From Mycobacterium sp. IS-1742 (GTDB taxonomy: Bacteria > Actinomycetota > Actinomycetes > Mycobacteriales > Mycobacteriaceae): a stretch of DNA of 64,000 nucleotides. Where the stretch lies: the NCBI RefSeq assembly GCF_001500125.1, contig NZ_LQIV01000044.1, positions 1 through 64,000 of the forward strand, given 5' to 3'. Positions 8,727-16,460 of this stretch are shown in pieces (the stretch's first letter is position 1; each line of letters opens with the position of its first letter). Both the position numbers and the translations under genes were made by a program. The notes under the pieces were generated by a model, which saw only the letters and a list, made by a program, of their open reading frames with translations, was not told the origin of the DNA and made no database searches.

Positions 8727-8742
8727 TGTGACGCAAATCACG
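8727..8742. promoter_or_regulatory. CRP-family binding site upstream of rpfA
   Basis: TGTGACGCAAATCACG matches the CRP consensus TGTGA-N6-TCACA at nine of ten fixed positions. It lies about 205 bases upstream of the riboswitch end on the rpfA side. In M. tuberculosis the cAMP receptor protein Rv3676 is known to activate rpfA through such a site. The site sits next to the moaD stop (8744). Confidence 0.75.
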
Positions 8743-8743
8743 C

Positions 8744-9010
8744 TTATCCGCCGGCGAACGGGGGAAGTACATCGAGCGTCTGAGCGTTGCTCAACGCTCT
8801 CCCCGTATCCCGCACGGCCACGCCGTCACAGAGGTACGAACACCGCGCCAGCACCCGCTTCAATTCCGGGTTGCGGCAGGCCAACTCGTCGACCAGGGCC
8901 TGCACCGTCGTACCCGTGGGAATGGTCAGCTGCTCCGCGTCTGTTCCCGCGGCTGCCCGTGCCGCGGCGAAGTAGCGGACCGCGACGCGCACCGTGGTGG
9001 TGGTCGACAC
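8744..9010 (-). CDS. moaD: Molybdopterin synthase small subunit MoaD
   Basis: An 88-residue ubiquitin-like sulfur carrier ending in the required Gly-Gly (VLPPFAGG), which is adenylated and thiocarboxylated before donating sulfur to MoaE-bound precursor. The beta-grasp start is VRVAVRYFAAARAAAG. GTG 9010 is preferred over the in-frame ATG at 9028 because GGAGG lies five bases before it. The GTG starts one base after the moaA stop, so the two genes are translationally linked. It ends just short of the rpfA promoter region. Confidence 0.92.
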   Translation of the reverse strand: MSTTTTVRVAVRYFAAARAAAGTDAEQLTIPTGTTVQALVDELACRNPELKRVLARCSYLCDGVAVRDTGRALSNAQTLDVLPPFAGG

Positions 9011-9011
9011 G

Positions 9012-10064
9012 TCAGCCTCCGATCGCACTCATCGGCCGCGACGGCTGCTCGAAGCCGGGGTCGTTGATGCCGTGGCCGGCGGCTTTCGTCCACATCGCCG
9101 CCCGCCAGGCCTGCTCGATCGCGTCGTCGTCGGCGCCGCCCCGCAACAACCGCCGCAGGTCGCTCTCCTCGCGCGCGAACAGGCAGTTGCGCACCTGCCC
9201 GTCGGCGGTGAGCCGGGTGCGGTCACATGCCGCGCAGAACGCCTCCGACACCGACGCGATCACCCCGACCTTCGCCGTCCCGCCGTCCACCCGCCACAGC
9301 TGCGCCGGGGCCGAACCGCGCGGCTCGGAATCGGGGACCAGGGTGAAGTGCTCGCGCAGCGCGGCCAGGATCGTGGCGGCCTCCAGGGAGCGCCCCCGCT
9401 GCCACTGGTGTTCGGCGTCGAGCGGCATCTGCTCGATGATGCGCAGTTGGTAGCCGTGGTCGAGGCAGTACCGAAGCAGCGCCACCGCGTCGTCGAGGCC
9501 GGTCTCCGGGTCGAGGACCGCATTGACCTTGACCGGGGTCAGGCCCGCCGCCTTGGCGGCGGCCAACCCGGCCAGCACGTCGTGCAGCCGGTCGCGTCGG
9601 GTGATGCGGGCGAAGTGCGCGGCGTCGACGCTGTCGAGCGAGACGTTCACCCGGTTCAGACCCGCTGCCTTGAGACCCTCGGCGCGCCGTGCCAGTCCGA
9701 TACCGTTGGTGGTCATCGCCATCTCCGGGCGGGGTCGGAGCGCACCCGTTGCGGCCACCACGTCTTCGAGGTGGCGCACCACCAGCGGTTCACCACCGGT
9801 GAAGCGCACGTTGGTGATGCCGAGTCGGGTCACCGCGATGCGCAGCAGCCGGATGAGTTCGTCGGCGCTCAGGAGCTGCTCACCGGGCAGCCAGTTCAGG
9901 CCCTCGGCGGGCATGCAGTAGGTGCAGCGCAGGTTGCAGCGGTCGGTCAGCGACACCCGCAGATCGGTGGCGATGCGGCCGAAGGTGTCCACCAGCGGCC
10001 CGGTGGTGGGCATACCCTCCGCCGGCCGCTGGACGGTCGGAACACCGAGTGAGGTCACCGTCAT
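9012..10064 (-). CDS. moaA: GTP 3',8-cyclase MoaA
   Basis: A 350-residue radical SAM enzyme that starts molybdenum cofactor synthesis by rearranging GTP. The N-terminal radical SAM cluster motif is CNLRCTYC (about residue 47), with RVSLTDR before it and FTGGEPL (SAM binding) after. The C-terminal second cluster shows CAACDRTRLTADGQVRNCLF. Start ATG 10064 overlaps the stop of the upstream yccF-like gene (ATGA). An open frame continues upstream to 10499 but is a shadow of that gene. The C-terminus lacks a clear terminal GG, ending PMSAIGG, which does match the conserved MoaA GG tail. Confidence 0.95.
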   Translation of the reverse strand: MTVTSLGVPTVQRPAEGMPTTGPLVDTFGRIATDLRVSLTDRCNLRCTYCMPAEGLNWLPGEQLLSADELIRLLRIAVTRLGITNVRFTGGEPLVVRHLEDVVAATGALRPRPEMAMTTNGIGLARRAEGLKAAGLNRVNVSLDSVDAAHFARITRRDRLHDVLAGLAAAKAAGLTPVKVNAVLDPETGLDDAVALLRYCLDHGYQLRIIEQMPLDAEHQWQRGRSLEAATILAALREHFTLVPDSEPRGSAPAQLWRVDGGTAKVGVIASVSEAFCAACDRTRLTADGQVRNCLFAREESDLRRLLRGGADDDAIEQAWRAAMWTKAAGHGINDPGFEQPSRPMSAIGG

Positions 10065-10465
10065 GCGGCGGCTCGCATGGCGGGTGCGGGCGGGTCGACG
10101 GGCACGATCTCCTTGCCGAGCGGGACCAGCGACACCGGGATCAGCTTGAGGTTGGCCAGCGCGAGCGGGATGCCGACGATCGTCACGGCCATGGCCGCAG
10201 CGCTGACGATGTGGCCGATTGCCAGCCAGATGCCGAACAGCAACACCCAGATCACGTTGCCGATCAGCGCGCCGGGGCGTGGGCCCGGCTTCTCGACGAT
10301 GGTGCGGCCGAACGGCCACAGCGCGTAGGAGGCGATCCGGAAGGCGGCGAACCCGAACGGGATCGTGATGATCAGGACGAAGCAGAGGACTCCCGCCACC
10401 GCGTAGCCCAGCGCAAGCCACAGGCCACCGAAGATCAACCAGATGATGTTCAGCAGAACTCGCAT
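10061..10465 (-). CDS. YccF-family inner membrane protein (Rv0870c-like)
   Basis: 134 residues with two YccF-type repeats. Each has a hydrophobic helix pair: NIIWLIFGGLWLALGYAVAG then ITIPFGFAAFRIASYALWPFG, and NVIWVLLFGIWLAIGHIVSA then IVGIPLALANLKLIPVSLVPLG. About four membrane segments are expected. The stop overlaps the moaA ATG by four bases, making this the first gene of a yccF-moaA-moaD operon. The function of YccF proteins is unknown. The overlap suggests co-expression with cofactor synthesis rather than proving a role in it. Start ATG 10465. Confidence 0.82.
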   Translation of the reverse strand: MRVLLNIIWLIFGGLWLALGYAVAGVLCFVLIITIPFGFAAFRIASYALWPFGRTIVEKPGPRPGALIGNVIWVLLFGIWLAIGHIVSAAAMAVTIVGIPLALANLKLIPVSLVPLGKEIVPVDPPAPAMRAAA

Positions 10466-10619
10466 ATCGGGCGCACTTCTTCCTCGAGCGGTGGAACAAA
10501 GCCTACCGATAAGGGTGTGAAGTCGCCGGTCGACTCCGAGTAGGATCGGCCTCGACGCGTCCCGGCGCAAGCGGGACGCTTTCCTTATGTTGGTGCGAGA
10601 CGACGAGCAGGTGACCAAA

Positions 10620-11030
10620 GTGCCGACCGGCAGGGTGAAGTGGTACGACGCCGAAAAGGGCTTCGGCTTTCTGTCCCAGGAGGACGGTGAGGACGTGTAC
10701 GTCCGGTCCTCGGCGCTGCCCGCGGGTGTCGAAGGGCTCAAAGCGGGCCAGCGCGTCGAGTTCGGCGTGGCGGCCGGCCGTCGAGGACCGCAGGCGTTGA
10801 GCCTGACGCTGATCGACCCGCCGCCGAGCCTGAGCAAGACCCGGCGCGAGGCCGAACGTCCCGAGCACAAGCACAGCCCCGATGAACTCCACGGCATGAT
10901 CGGTGACCTCATCACGCTGCTGGAGAGCGCGATCCAGCCCGACCTGCAGAAGGGGCGCTACCCCGACCGCAAGGTCGCGCGCCGGGTGTCGGAGGTCGTC
11001 AAGGCCGTCGCCCGCGAACTCGACGCCTGA
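10620..11030 (+). CDS. cspB: Cold-shock protein CspB with C-terminal extension
   Basis: A 136-residue protein with an N-terminal cold-shock domain (PTGRVKWYDAEKGFGFLSQE, then EDVYVRSSAL) carrying the RNP1-like KGFGFL and RNP2-like VYVRSS nucleic-acid-binding motifs. The remaining 65 residues (SPDELHGMIGDLITLLESAI and a basic helix PDRKVARRVSEVVKAVAREL) are typical of the mycobacterial CspB type rather than the 67-residue CspA. Start GTG 10620 gives the known MPTG start. GTG 10611 is a possible alternative. It probably binds single-stranded RNA/DNA. Confidence 0.9.
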   Translation: MPTGRVKWYDAEKGFGFLSQEDGEDVYVRSSALPAGVEGLKAGQRVEFGVAAGRRGPQALSLTLIDPPPSLSKTRREAERPEHKHSPDELHGMIGDLITLLESAIQPDLQKGRYPDRKVARRVSEVVKAVARELDA

Positions 11031-11047
11031 ATCCCGCGGCGCCCCGC

Positions 11048-11107
11048 GCCGACCGTGAACTCCTTGCGAAAATCCGACGGATTTCTCGCAGTGGCTTCAC
11101 GTTCGGC
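11048..11107. repeat. Dispersed hairpin repeat, possible terminator
   Basis: Left arm GCCGACCGTGAA (11048-11059) and right arm TTCACGTTCGGC (11096-11107) are complementary with one mismatch. Inside them TGCGAAAATCCG and CGGATTTCTCGCA form a second stem with one bulge. The element lies just after cspB and ends 21 bases before the next start. A related hairpin with the same outer sequence is at 33468-33531. Confidence 0.7.
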
Positions 11108-11128
11108 GAAGGCGGGCACACTGCTGCC

Positions 11129-12133
11129 ATGAGCTATGTCGCCAGCGGTGGCGAATTCAACCGCGACACCGACTACATCACCGATCGGATCACGGCCGAC
11201 GGCCGCGACGGCTACCCGGTCGAACCGGGGCGCTACCGGCTGATCGTGGCGCGGGCCTGCCCCTGGGCGAACCGCACGATCATCGTGCGTCGCCTGCTCG
11301 GCCTCGAGGACGCGCTGTCCATCGGCTTCTGCGCACCCACGCACGACCAACGGAGCTGGACCTTCGACCTCGACCCCGGCGGCGTCGACCCGGTGCTGAA
11401 GATCCCGCGCCTGCAGGACGCCTACTTCAAGCGGTTCCCCGACTACCCGAAGGGCATCACGGTGCCCGCGGTCGTCGAGGTGTCGACGGGCCAGGTCGTC
11501 ACCAACGACTTCCCGCAGATCACGCTCGACTTCTCGACGGAGTGGACGCAGTACCACCGCGACGGCGCCCCCGACCTCTACCCGGACGGGCACCGCGACG
11601 AGATCGACGAGGTGGCCCAGCGCATCTACACCGAGGTCAACAACGGCGTCTACCGCTGCGGGTTCGCCGGTTCACAGCGTGCCTACGACAAGGCCTACGA
11701 CCGCCTGTTCACCGCGCTGGACTGGCTCGAGGACCGGCTGACCGGGCAGCGATACCTGGTGGGCGACACGATCACCGAAGCCGATGTCCGGCTGTTCACC
11801 ACGCTGGCCCGCTTCGACCCCGTCTACCACGGGCACTTCAAATGCAACCGGACCAAGCTCTCCGAGATGCCCGCGCTGTGGGGATACGCCCGCGACCTGT
11901 TCCAGACGCCCGGCTTCGGCGACACCATCGACTTCGTGCAGATCAAGCAGCACTACTACATCGTCCATTCCGACATCAATCCCACACAGGTGGTGCCCAA
12001 GGGGCCCGATCCGGCCAACTGGCTGACGCCACACGGCCGGGAGGCGCTGGGCGGCAGGCCCTTCGGCGACGGGACACCGCCCGGCCCGACCCGGGAGGGG
12101 GAGCGGGTGGCCGCCGAGCACACTCCGCTCTAG
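11129..12133 (+). CDS. Xi-class glutathione S-transferase / glutathionyl-hydroquinone reductase family
   Basis: 334 residues, the usual size of the YqjG/ECM4 (Xi-class GST) family. The N-terminal thioredoxin-like domain carries the active-site motif RACPWANR (Cys about residue 48) and a cis-proline region ITVPAVVEV. The C-terminal helical domain has the conserved block EVNNGVYRCGFAGSQRAYD and LVGDTITEADVRLFTTLARFD. Characterised members reduce glutathionyl-hydroquinones. Mycobacteria make mycothiol instead of glutathione, so the thiol substrate here is an open question. Start ATG 11129. Convergent with the next gene, the stops overlapping. Confidence 0.88.
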   Translation: MSYVASGGEFNRDTDYITDRITADGRDGYPVEPGRYRLIVARACPWANRTIIVRRLLGLEDALSIGFCAPTHDQRSWTFDLDPGGVDPVLKIPRLQDAYFKRFPDYPKGITVPAVVEVSTGQVVTNDFPQITLDFSTEWTQYHRDGAPDLYPDGHRDEIDEVAQRIYTEVNNGVYRCGFAGSQRAYDKAYDRLFTALDWLEDRLTGQRYLVGDTITEADVRLFTTLARFDPVYHGHFKCNRTKLSEMPALWGYARDLFQTPGFGDTIDFVQIKQHYYIVHSDINPTQVVPKGPDPANWLTPHGREALGGRPFGDGTPPGPTREGERVAAEHTPL

Positions 12134-12618
12134 TCCCACACCATCCGCACGGACCACTCCGCGTGCGGGACCTCGAACACCTCACCGGCCTCGTCCTGCA
12201 CCAGCGTGAGCAGTTGCACGGCGATGCCGGTGAGCCTGCCGCGCTGCGGGTCGACGGTCGGGACCGTCACCGCCAGCCGGGTGTCGGGGCGGAACACCGA
12301 TTCGGTGGTGTCGGCGGGGTCTTCGTACACGCGCAGCAGCCGCCACGGCGCCTCGGCGATCGCCGAGGGGACCGACAGCTGCACCGGATCGCGCTCGGTG
12401 ACGGCGAGTTCACCCTGTTGCCCGGCAGGCCTGCAGTCGGTGGGGTCGATGACGTCGCAGAACTGGAAGGGGCCGACGCGGGTCAGCTCGCCGCGGGTGA
12501 AGGCGCTGATCTCCGGCAGGGCGGGTTCGTGATCGCGGGTGAGCTGCCAGACCAGCAGCGCCGTCGCCGCGGTCGCCAGCACCGCGACGGCCGCCAGCAC
12601 GGCCAGGACGCGTTTCAC
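12130..12618 (-). CDS. DUF2771 family membrane-anchored/secreted protein (Rv0875c-like)
   Basis: 162 residues beginning KRVLAVLAAVAVLATAATAL, a signal anchor, followed by a polar extracytoplasmic domain with two cysteines (FQFCDVIDPTDCRP) that could form a disulfide. Start GTG 12618 overlaps the MFS gene stop (GTGA), so it is translated with the transporter upstream. The fold and function are unknown. The fixed position after the MFS gene suggests an accessory role at the cell envelope. Ends at TAG overlapping the convergent GST-family stop. Confidence 0.75.
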   Translation of the reverse strand: MKRVLAVLAAVAVLATAATALLVWQLTRDHEPALPEISAFTRGELTRVGPFQFCDVIDPTDCRPAGQQGELAVTERDPVQLSVPSAIAEAPWRLLRVYEDPADTTESVFRPDTRLAVTVPTVDPQRGRLTGIAVQLLTLVQDEAGEVFEVPHAEWSVRMVWD

Positions 12619-14201
12619 TCGTGTGCCACCCCGGCGTCCTCGGAGCGGCGGCCTTCCTGTTCGGCCAGCACGGGCCGGTTACCGCCGAACCCTGGAATCA
12701 GCGATTCGCCGCGGTAACTCACGACGGTCTGGGCAAGCCCGAGTATCAACACGGCGGTGATAGTAGTGAAGCCGATCCACAGGTCGGTGTAGATGAGGAC
12801 CCCGGTGGCACCGCCGGCGACCCACGCGAGCTGGAGCAGCGATTCGGAGCGGCCGAACGCCGAGGCCCTGGACTCCTCGGGGAGGTCGTCCTGCAGCGAC
12901 GCGTCGAGCGAGGCCTTGGCGATCGCGCTGGCGCCCGAGGTGATCAGGGTGGCCGCCGCCGCCACCAGCAGGTTGCCGGTCAGCGCGGTCACCAGCGCGA
13001 CGGCCGTCACCGCGGTGGCCGCCCGCACGACCAGCCGGGCCGGGTGGCCCAGTTCGAGCCTGGCCGCGGTCATGTTGCCGACGAAGTTGCCCACCGCGGC
13101 GGCGGCGCCGATCAGGCCGAGGATGCGCAGCTGCTCCCAGCCGCCGGCGTCGTGCGACTTCGCCACGAACGCCGGGTAGAGGAACAGGAACCCGACCATC
13201 ACCTTGATCGTGCAGTTGCCCCACAGCGCGGTGATGGTGTTGCGGCCCAGCGGCTGGCGGGCCTTGCCGGTCCGCTCGGAGGGCGGCTCGCGGCGCAGCC
13301 CCTCGCTGCCGCCGTGGTAGCTCAGCGTCGCGGGGACCTCACCGGCGGTGACCTCCACCCATTTGGGAATCCGCATGGACAGCACCGCACCGGCCACGGT
13401 CGCCGCCACGATGACGTACAGCGCGCCGGGGAGTTGGAACAGGTTGAGCAGGTATTCGGCGCCGGCCGCGACGCCGCCACCGACCACGGTGCCGCCGAGC
13501 AACCCGAACGTGGTCAGGCGGGAGTTGACCCGCACCAGGTCGATGGTCGGGGGCAGTACCCGCGGGGTGACCGCGCTGCGCAGCACCGAGAACGATTTCG
13601 ACAGCACCATCATCCCGAGCGCGCAGGGGTAGAGCACCCACGACGGGTAGCTGCCCGTCAGGCCGTCGTAGTTCGCGATGAGCAGCACCACCAGTGCCGT
13701 GCGCGCCAGGAACGACGCGGCCAGCGCGACGCGGCGGCCGTGCTGCAGCCGGTCGAGGGCCGGACCGATGAGCGGGGCGATCACCGCGAACGGCGCGATG
13801 GTGATCAGCAGGTACAGCGCGACCTTGCCCTTGCTCTCCCCGCTGGCCGCGGCGAAGAACAACGTGTTGGCCAACGCCACCGCCATCGCCGCGTCGACGG
13901 CGAAGTTGGCCACGACCGGCCAGGTGAGCGCGGTCAGCCCGGATTTGTCCGCACCGTCGGCGGTCGCGGCCCGGTGCACCAGGCCGTACATCTTCGAGCC
14001 CATCTCGCGGCTGCGCTGCGCCGCCGCGCGGGTGACGGTGACCCTGCCCGCTCCGGCGCCGACCCCGGGCGGCGGGTCGTAGTGGTGGTGGTAGCCCGGG
14101 GGCGCCGGTTCGTCCAGCGGGGGCAGCCAACGGTTCGCGCTCGGTGTGGACTGCCTGCGTGCCCGCCGGTAGGAACCACCGTCGCTGGGATAATTCGCCA
14201 T
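12615..14201 (-). CDS. MFS transporter (Rv0876c-like)
   Basis: 528 residues with about 11-12 hydrophobic helices after a 90-residue polar N-terminus rich in Pro, Tyr and His. Characteristic segments are FAVDAAMAVALANTLFFAAA, PLIGPALDRLQHGRR (loop 2-3 motif-A-like region) and SKASFSVLR-like SKSFSVLRSAVTPRVLPPTI. I used ATG 14201 (MANYPSDGG), which fits the homologue start. A GTG at 14294 would add 31 Tyr/Pro-rich residues. The substrate is unknown. It is co-transcribed with the DUF2771 gene and divergent from the DUF3027 gene. Confidence 0.8.
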   Translation of the reverse strand: MANYPSDGGSYRRARRQSTPSANRWLPPLDEPAPPGYHHHYDPPPGVGAGAGRVTVTRAAAQRSREMGSKMYGLVHRAATADGADKSGLTALTWPVVANFAVDAAMAVALANTLFFAAASGESKGKVALYLLITIAPFAVIAPLIGPALDRLQHGRRVALAASFLARTALVVLLIANYDGLTGSYPSWVLYPCALGMMVLSKSFSVLRSAVTPRVLPPTIDLVRVNSRLTTFGLLGGTVVGGGVAAGAEYLLNLFQLPGALYVIVAATVAGAVLSMRIPKWVEVTAGEVPATLSYHGGSEGLRREPPSERTGKARQPLGRNTITALWGNCTIKVMVGFLFLYPAFVAKSHDAGGWEQLRILGLIGAAAAVGNFVGNMTAARLELGHPARLVVRAATAVTAVALVTALTGNLLVAAAATLITSGASAIAKASLDASLQDDLPEESRASAFGRSESLLQLAWVAGGATGVLIYTDLWIGFTTITAVLILGLAQTVVSYRGESLIPGFGGNRPVLAEQEGRRSEDAGVAHE

Positions 14202-14382
14202 CCCGGGATGGTCGTGACCCGCGGGCGGCCGGGGCGGGTAGTACCGAGCGTCGCGCCGGAAATCTCCGTCACTCTCATCGCGTCCGCCGGCCACGTCACG
14301 ATTGTCCCCTATGGCACCGACTGGCGGCCGACAGCCGACCGGTGTGGCTTTCCGGTATCGCTCTGCGGCACTATGGGATGCG

Positions 14383-15156
14383 ATGGACAGCCTGACCGAC
14401 ACCGCAGCCGACGTGGCCCGACGTCCCGCCGATCTCGAAGCGGTGCTGATGGGCGCCGTGGAGCAGGCGCGCGCCGCGCTCGTCGAGTTCAGCGGGCACG
14501 ACACGATCGGGGAGTACCTCGGCGCGTCCTTCGAGGATCCGACGTCGGCCACGCACCGCTTCCTGGCCGACATGCCGGGGTACCGGGGCTGGCAGTGGGC
14601 CGTCGTCGTCGCCGCCTATCCGGGCGCCGAACAGGCCACCATCAGTGAACTGGTGCTGGTCCCCGGCCCGACGGCGCTGCTGGCCCCCAAATGGGTGCCG
14701 TGGCAGGACCGCGTCCGCCCGGGCGACCTCGGACCCGGCGACCTGCTGGCTCCGCCGCGTGAGGATCCCCGTCTGGTCCCCGGCCACGTCGCCACCGGCG
14801 ATCCCCAGGTCGACGAGACCGCCGCGGAGGTCGGACTGGGCCGCAAACAGGTGCTGAGCCGGTGGGGTCGCGTCGACGCCGCGCAACGCTGGCACGACGG
14901 CGAGTTCGGCCCGGGTTCGGCGATGGCCCGCTCGACGAAACGGATGTGCCGCGACTGTGGGTTCTACCTGCCGCTGTCCGGTTCGCTCGGGGTCATGTTC
15001 GGCGTGTGCGCCAACGAGATGTCGGCCGACGGCCACGTGGTCGACTCCGAGTATGGCTGCGGTGCGCACTCGGACACCCCGGCACCGCAGCTCACCGGGT
15101 CGCCGCTGTACGACCCGTACGACGACGGCGTGATCGACCTGGCCGAGAACGACTGA
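14383..15156 (+). CDS. DUF3027 protein (Rv0877-like)
   Basis: A 257-residue soluble protein. Its C-terminal half contains a likely metal-binding site: CRDCGFYLPLSG, then VCANEMSADGHVV and YGCGAHSD, with four cysteines and a histidine. The N-terminal half has an acidic helix set and the conserved block YRGWQWAVVVAAYPGAEQAT. It corresponds to the actinobacterial DUF3027 family, of unknown function. ATG 14383 is preferred to an upstream in-frame ATG at 14302, which would lie in the divergent promoter region. The stop directly abuts the stop of the convergent SRPBCC gene. Confidence 0.75.
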   Translation: MDSLTDTAADVARRPADLEAVLMGAVEQARAALVEFSGHDTIGEYLGASFEDPTSATHRFLADMPGYRGWQWAVVVAAYPGAEQATISELVLVPGPTALLAPKWVPWQDRVRPGDLGPGDLLAPPREDPRLVPGHVATGDPQVDETAAEVGLGRKQVLSRWGRVDAAQRWHDGEFGPGSAMARSTKRMCRDCGFYLPLSGSLGVMFGVCANEMSADGHVVDSEYGCGAHSDTPAPQLTGSPLYDPYDDGVIDLAEND

Positions 15157-15609
15157 TCAGTTCTCCGCCGCGGCCTTGATCTTGGCCAGCGACTCGTTCA
15201 TCCCGGCGACGAGTTCTTCCTCGAAGCTCGGCACACCGCCGAACAGCGCGTTGACGGTCATGGTCGACACCGCGGTCACCCCGTTCTCGGCGTTGCGGGT
15301 CTCGACCAGGCGCGTGCCGGTGGCCGTCGGCTCGAGTTCATAACTCCACACCGTCTTGTTGGCGTTGACGCGGAACGCCACCTTCTTCTCGGGCACGACC
15401 TCGGTGACCGTGCAGGTGGTCGGCCAGACGATGCGGTTGCGCCGGTTGAGGTTGATGGTCCTGGTGCCCGGCCGCAGCGGGCCGAGCAGCTTCATGGCAC
15501 GGCACTGCGGGCTCCACTGCGGCATCCGGCCGAGGTCGGAGACCAGTGACCAGACCTTGGCCACCGGGGCGTCGATCTCGATCTCTGCGTGAAGCAACGG
15601 TGCGGCCAT
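15157..15609 (-). CDS. SRPBCC/polyketide cyclase-like lipid-binding protein
   Basis: 150 residues of the START/Bet v1-like (SRPBCC) fold: an N-terminal strand LLHAEIEIDAPVAKVWSLVSD, then LGRMPQWSPQCRAM, and a C-terminal helix (GMNESLAKIKAAAEN). Such proteins bind hydrophobic ligands in a deep cavity, and some are cyclases or aromatases. No catalytic residues can be assigned and the ligand is unknown. In the M. tuberculosis order I recall a PPE gene occupies this place, so the gene is probably a replacement or local addition. Start ATG 15609, after GGATC-type sequence without a strong ribosome binding site. Confidence 0.75.
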   Translation of the reverse strand: MAAPLLHAEIEIDAPVAKVWSLVSDLGRMPQWSPQCRAMKLLGPLRPGTRTINLNRRNRIVWPTTCTVTEVVPEKKVAFRVNANKTVWSYELEPTATGTRLVETRNAENGVTAVSTMTVNALFGGVPSFEEELVAGMNESLAKIKAAAEN

Positions 15610-15643
15610 GGATCCTCCTGATTCGGGGCGGCGGGCGCAGTCC

Positions 15644-15910
15644 TCAGCGAAGCCCGCTCTGGGCGCCGCGCGCGCCGCGGCGTACGGCGTGACGTTGCCA
15701 CAGGAAGATCGAAGTGCCAAACACGCCGATGCCCAGTCCGGCGATCGTGAACGGACGCCACTCGTGCAGCGCGGAGACCGTGAACGCGAGCACGGTGGCG
15801 AGCAGCCATACCGCGGCGATCACGAGAATGACGGGCCGCGGGTCGAGCAGGGCGGCCGGCAGCGGCGGCGGCTGCGGCGAGGCGCTTTCCGGAGTGTGTT
15901 CGTCGGCCAT
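15644..15910 (-). CDS. DUF2530 small membrane protein (Rv0879c-like)
   Basis: 88 residues: a Pro-rich cytoplasmic start (SASPQPPPLPAALLDPRPV) followed by two transmembrane helices (VILVIAAVWLLATVLAFTV and FTIAGLGIGVFGTSIFLW) and a basic end. This is the actinobacterial DUF2530 arrangement, of unknown function. It is divergent from the marR gene and shares a 90-base promoter region with it. ATG 15910 is used. An earlier in-frame start at 15949 would lie in the operator-containing intergenic region. Confidence 0.75.
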   Translation of the reverse strand: MADEHTPESASPQPPPLPAALLDPRPVILVIAAVWLLATVLAFTVSALHEWRPFTIAGLGIGVFGTSIFLWQRHAVRRGARGAQSGLR

Positions 15911-15937
15911 CAATGCCAACCTAGCCCATCCGAAATG

Positions 15938-15993
15938 ATTCGTGATCACGGATATTCGTTCTGATCGCGACTTTTAGCGACCCTATGTAGTAT
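15938..15993 (+). promoter_or_regulatory. marR promoter with palindromic operator
   Basis: An inverted repeat ATTCGTGATCACGGAT at 15938-15953 has a perfect 10-bp core (CGTGATCACG, 15941-15950). A -10-like TAGTAT at 15988-15993 lies seven bases before the GTG at 16001, so the marR mRNA is probably leaderless. The palindrome lies in the shared divergent promoter and could serve autoregulation. Confidence 0.5.
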
Positions 15994-16000
15994 TTGCTTC

Positions 16001-16432
16001 GTGATCGACCTGGAGTCCCGGCTGGCCAGCGATTTGTCTCTCGCAGTAGTGCGGCTGGCTCGTCAATTACGCTTTCGCCGTGCTGAATCGCCGATTTCGC
16101 TGTCGCAATTGTCAGCTCTGTCCACGCTGGCCAAAGAGGGTGCGATGACGCCGGGCGCGTTAGCTGTGCGGGAGCGGGTGCGTCCGCCTTCAATGACTCG
16201 GGTGATCGCGTCACTGGCCGAAATGGGTTTCGTCTCACGTGACGCCCATCCCGTCGACGGCCGGCAGGTGCTGGTTTCGGTGTCGAAGGCCGGGGCCGAC
16301 CTCGTCGAGGCGGAGAAGCGGGCCAGCCAGGAGTGGTTGCAGCGCCGGCTCGGCCAACTGGAACCCGAACAGCGCAGGACGCTGCTGATGGCCGCCGACC
16401 TGATGTCGGCGATGGTCGAGGAGAGCGCGTAA
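16001..16432 (+). CDS. MarR-family transcriptional regulator (Rv0880-like)
   Basis: A 143-residue winged helix protein with the MarR layout: an N-terminal dimerisation helix (LASDLSLAVVRLARQLRFRR), the helix-turn-helix (LSQLSALSTLAKEGAMTPGALAVRERVRPPSMTRVIASLAEMG), the wing with the conserved DGRQVLVSVSKAG, and a C-terminal dimer helix. GTG 16001 begins MIDLESRLASDLSLAVVRL, matching the family start. Ligands are unknown. Its likely targets are its own gene and the divergent DUF2530 gene, through the palindrome in between. Confidence 0.88.
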   Translation: MIDLESRLASDLSLAVVRLARQLRFRRAESPISLSQLSALSTLAKEGAMTPGALAVRERVRPPSMTRVIASLAEMGFVSRDAHPVDGRQVLVSVSKAGADLVEAEKRASQEWLQRRLGQLEPEQRRTLLMAADLMSAMVEESA

Positions 16433-16460
16433 GCTTCGCCGCCGTGCGGAGATCGCAGCG

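Larger units (their letters stand above)
8312..8743 (-). promoter_or_regulatory. rpfA promoter and long 5' leader (432 bases without a gene)
   Basis: The interval between the rpfA ATG and the moaD stop holds no coding sequence. It contains the riboswitch (about 8334-8522), a roughly 200-base stretch that should hold the promoter, and the CRP-like site at 8727-8742. A short A/T-rich patch (AAATTTTAAAGG near 8629-8640 on the plus strand) stands out in this GC-rich DNA. I could not fix a -10/-35 pair with confidence. Confidence 0.6.
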
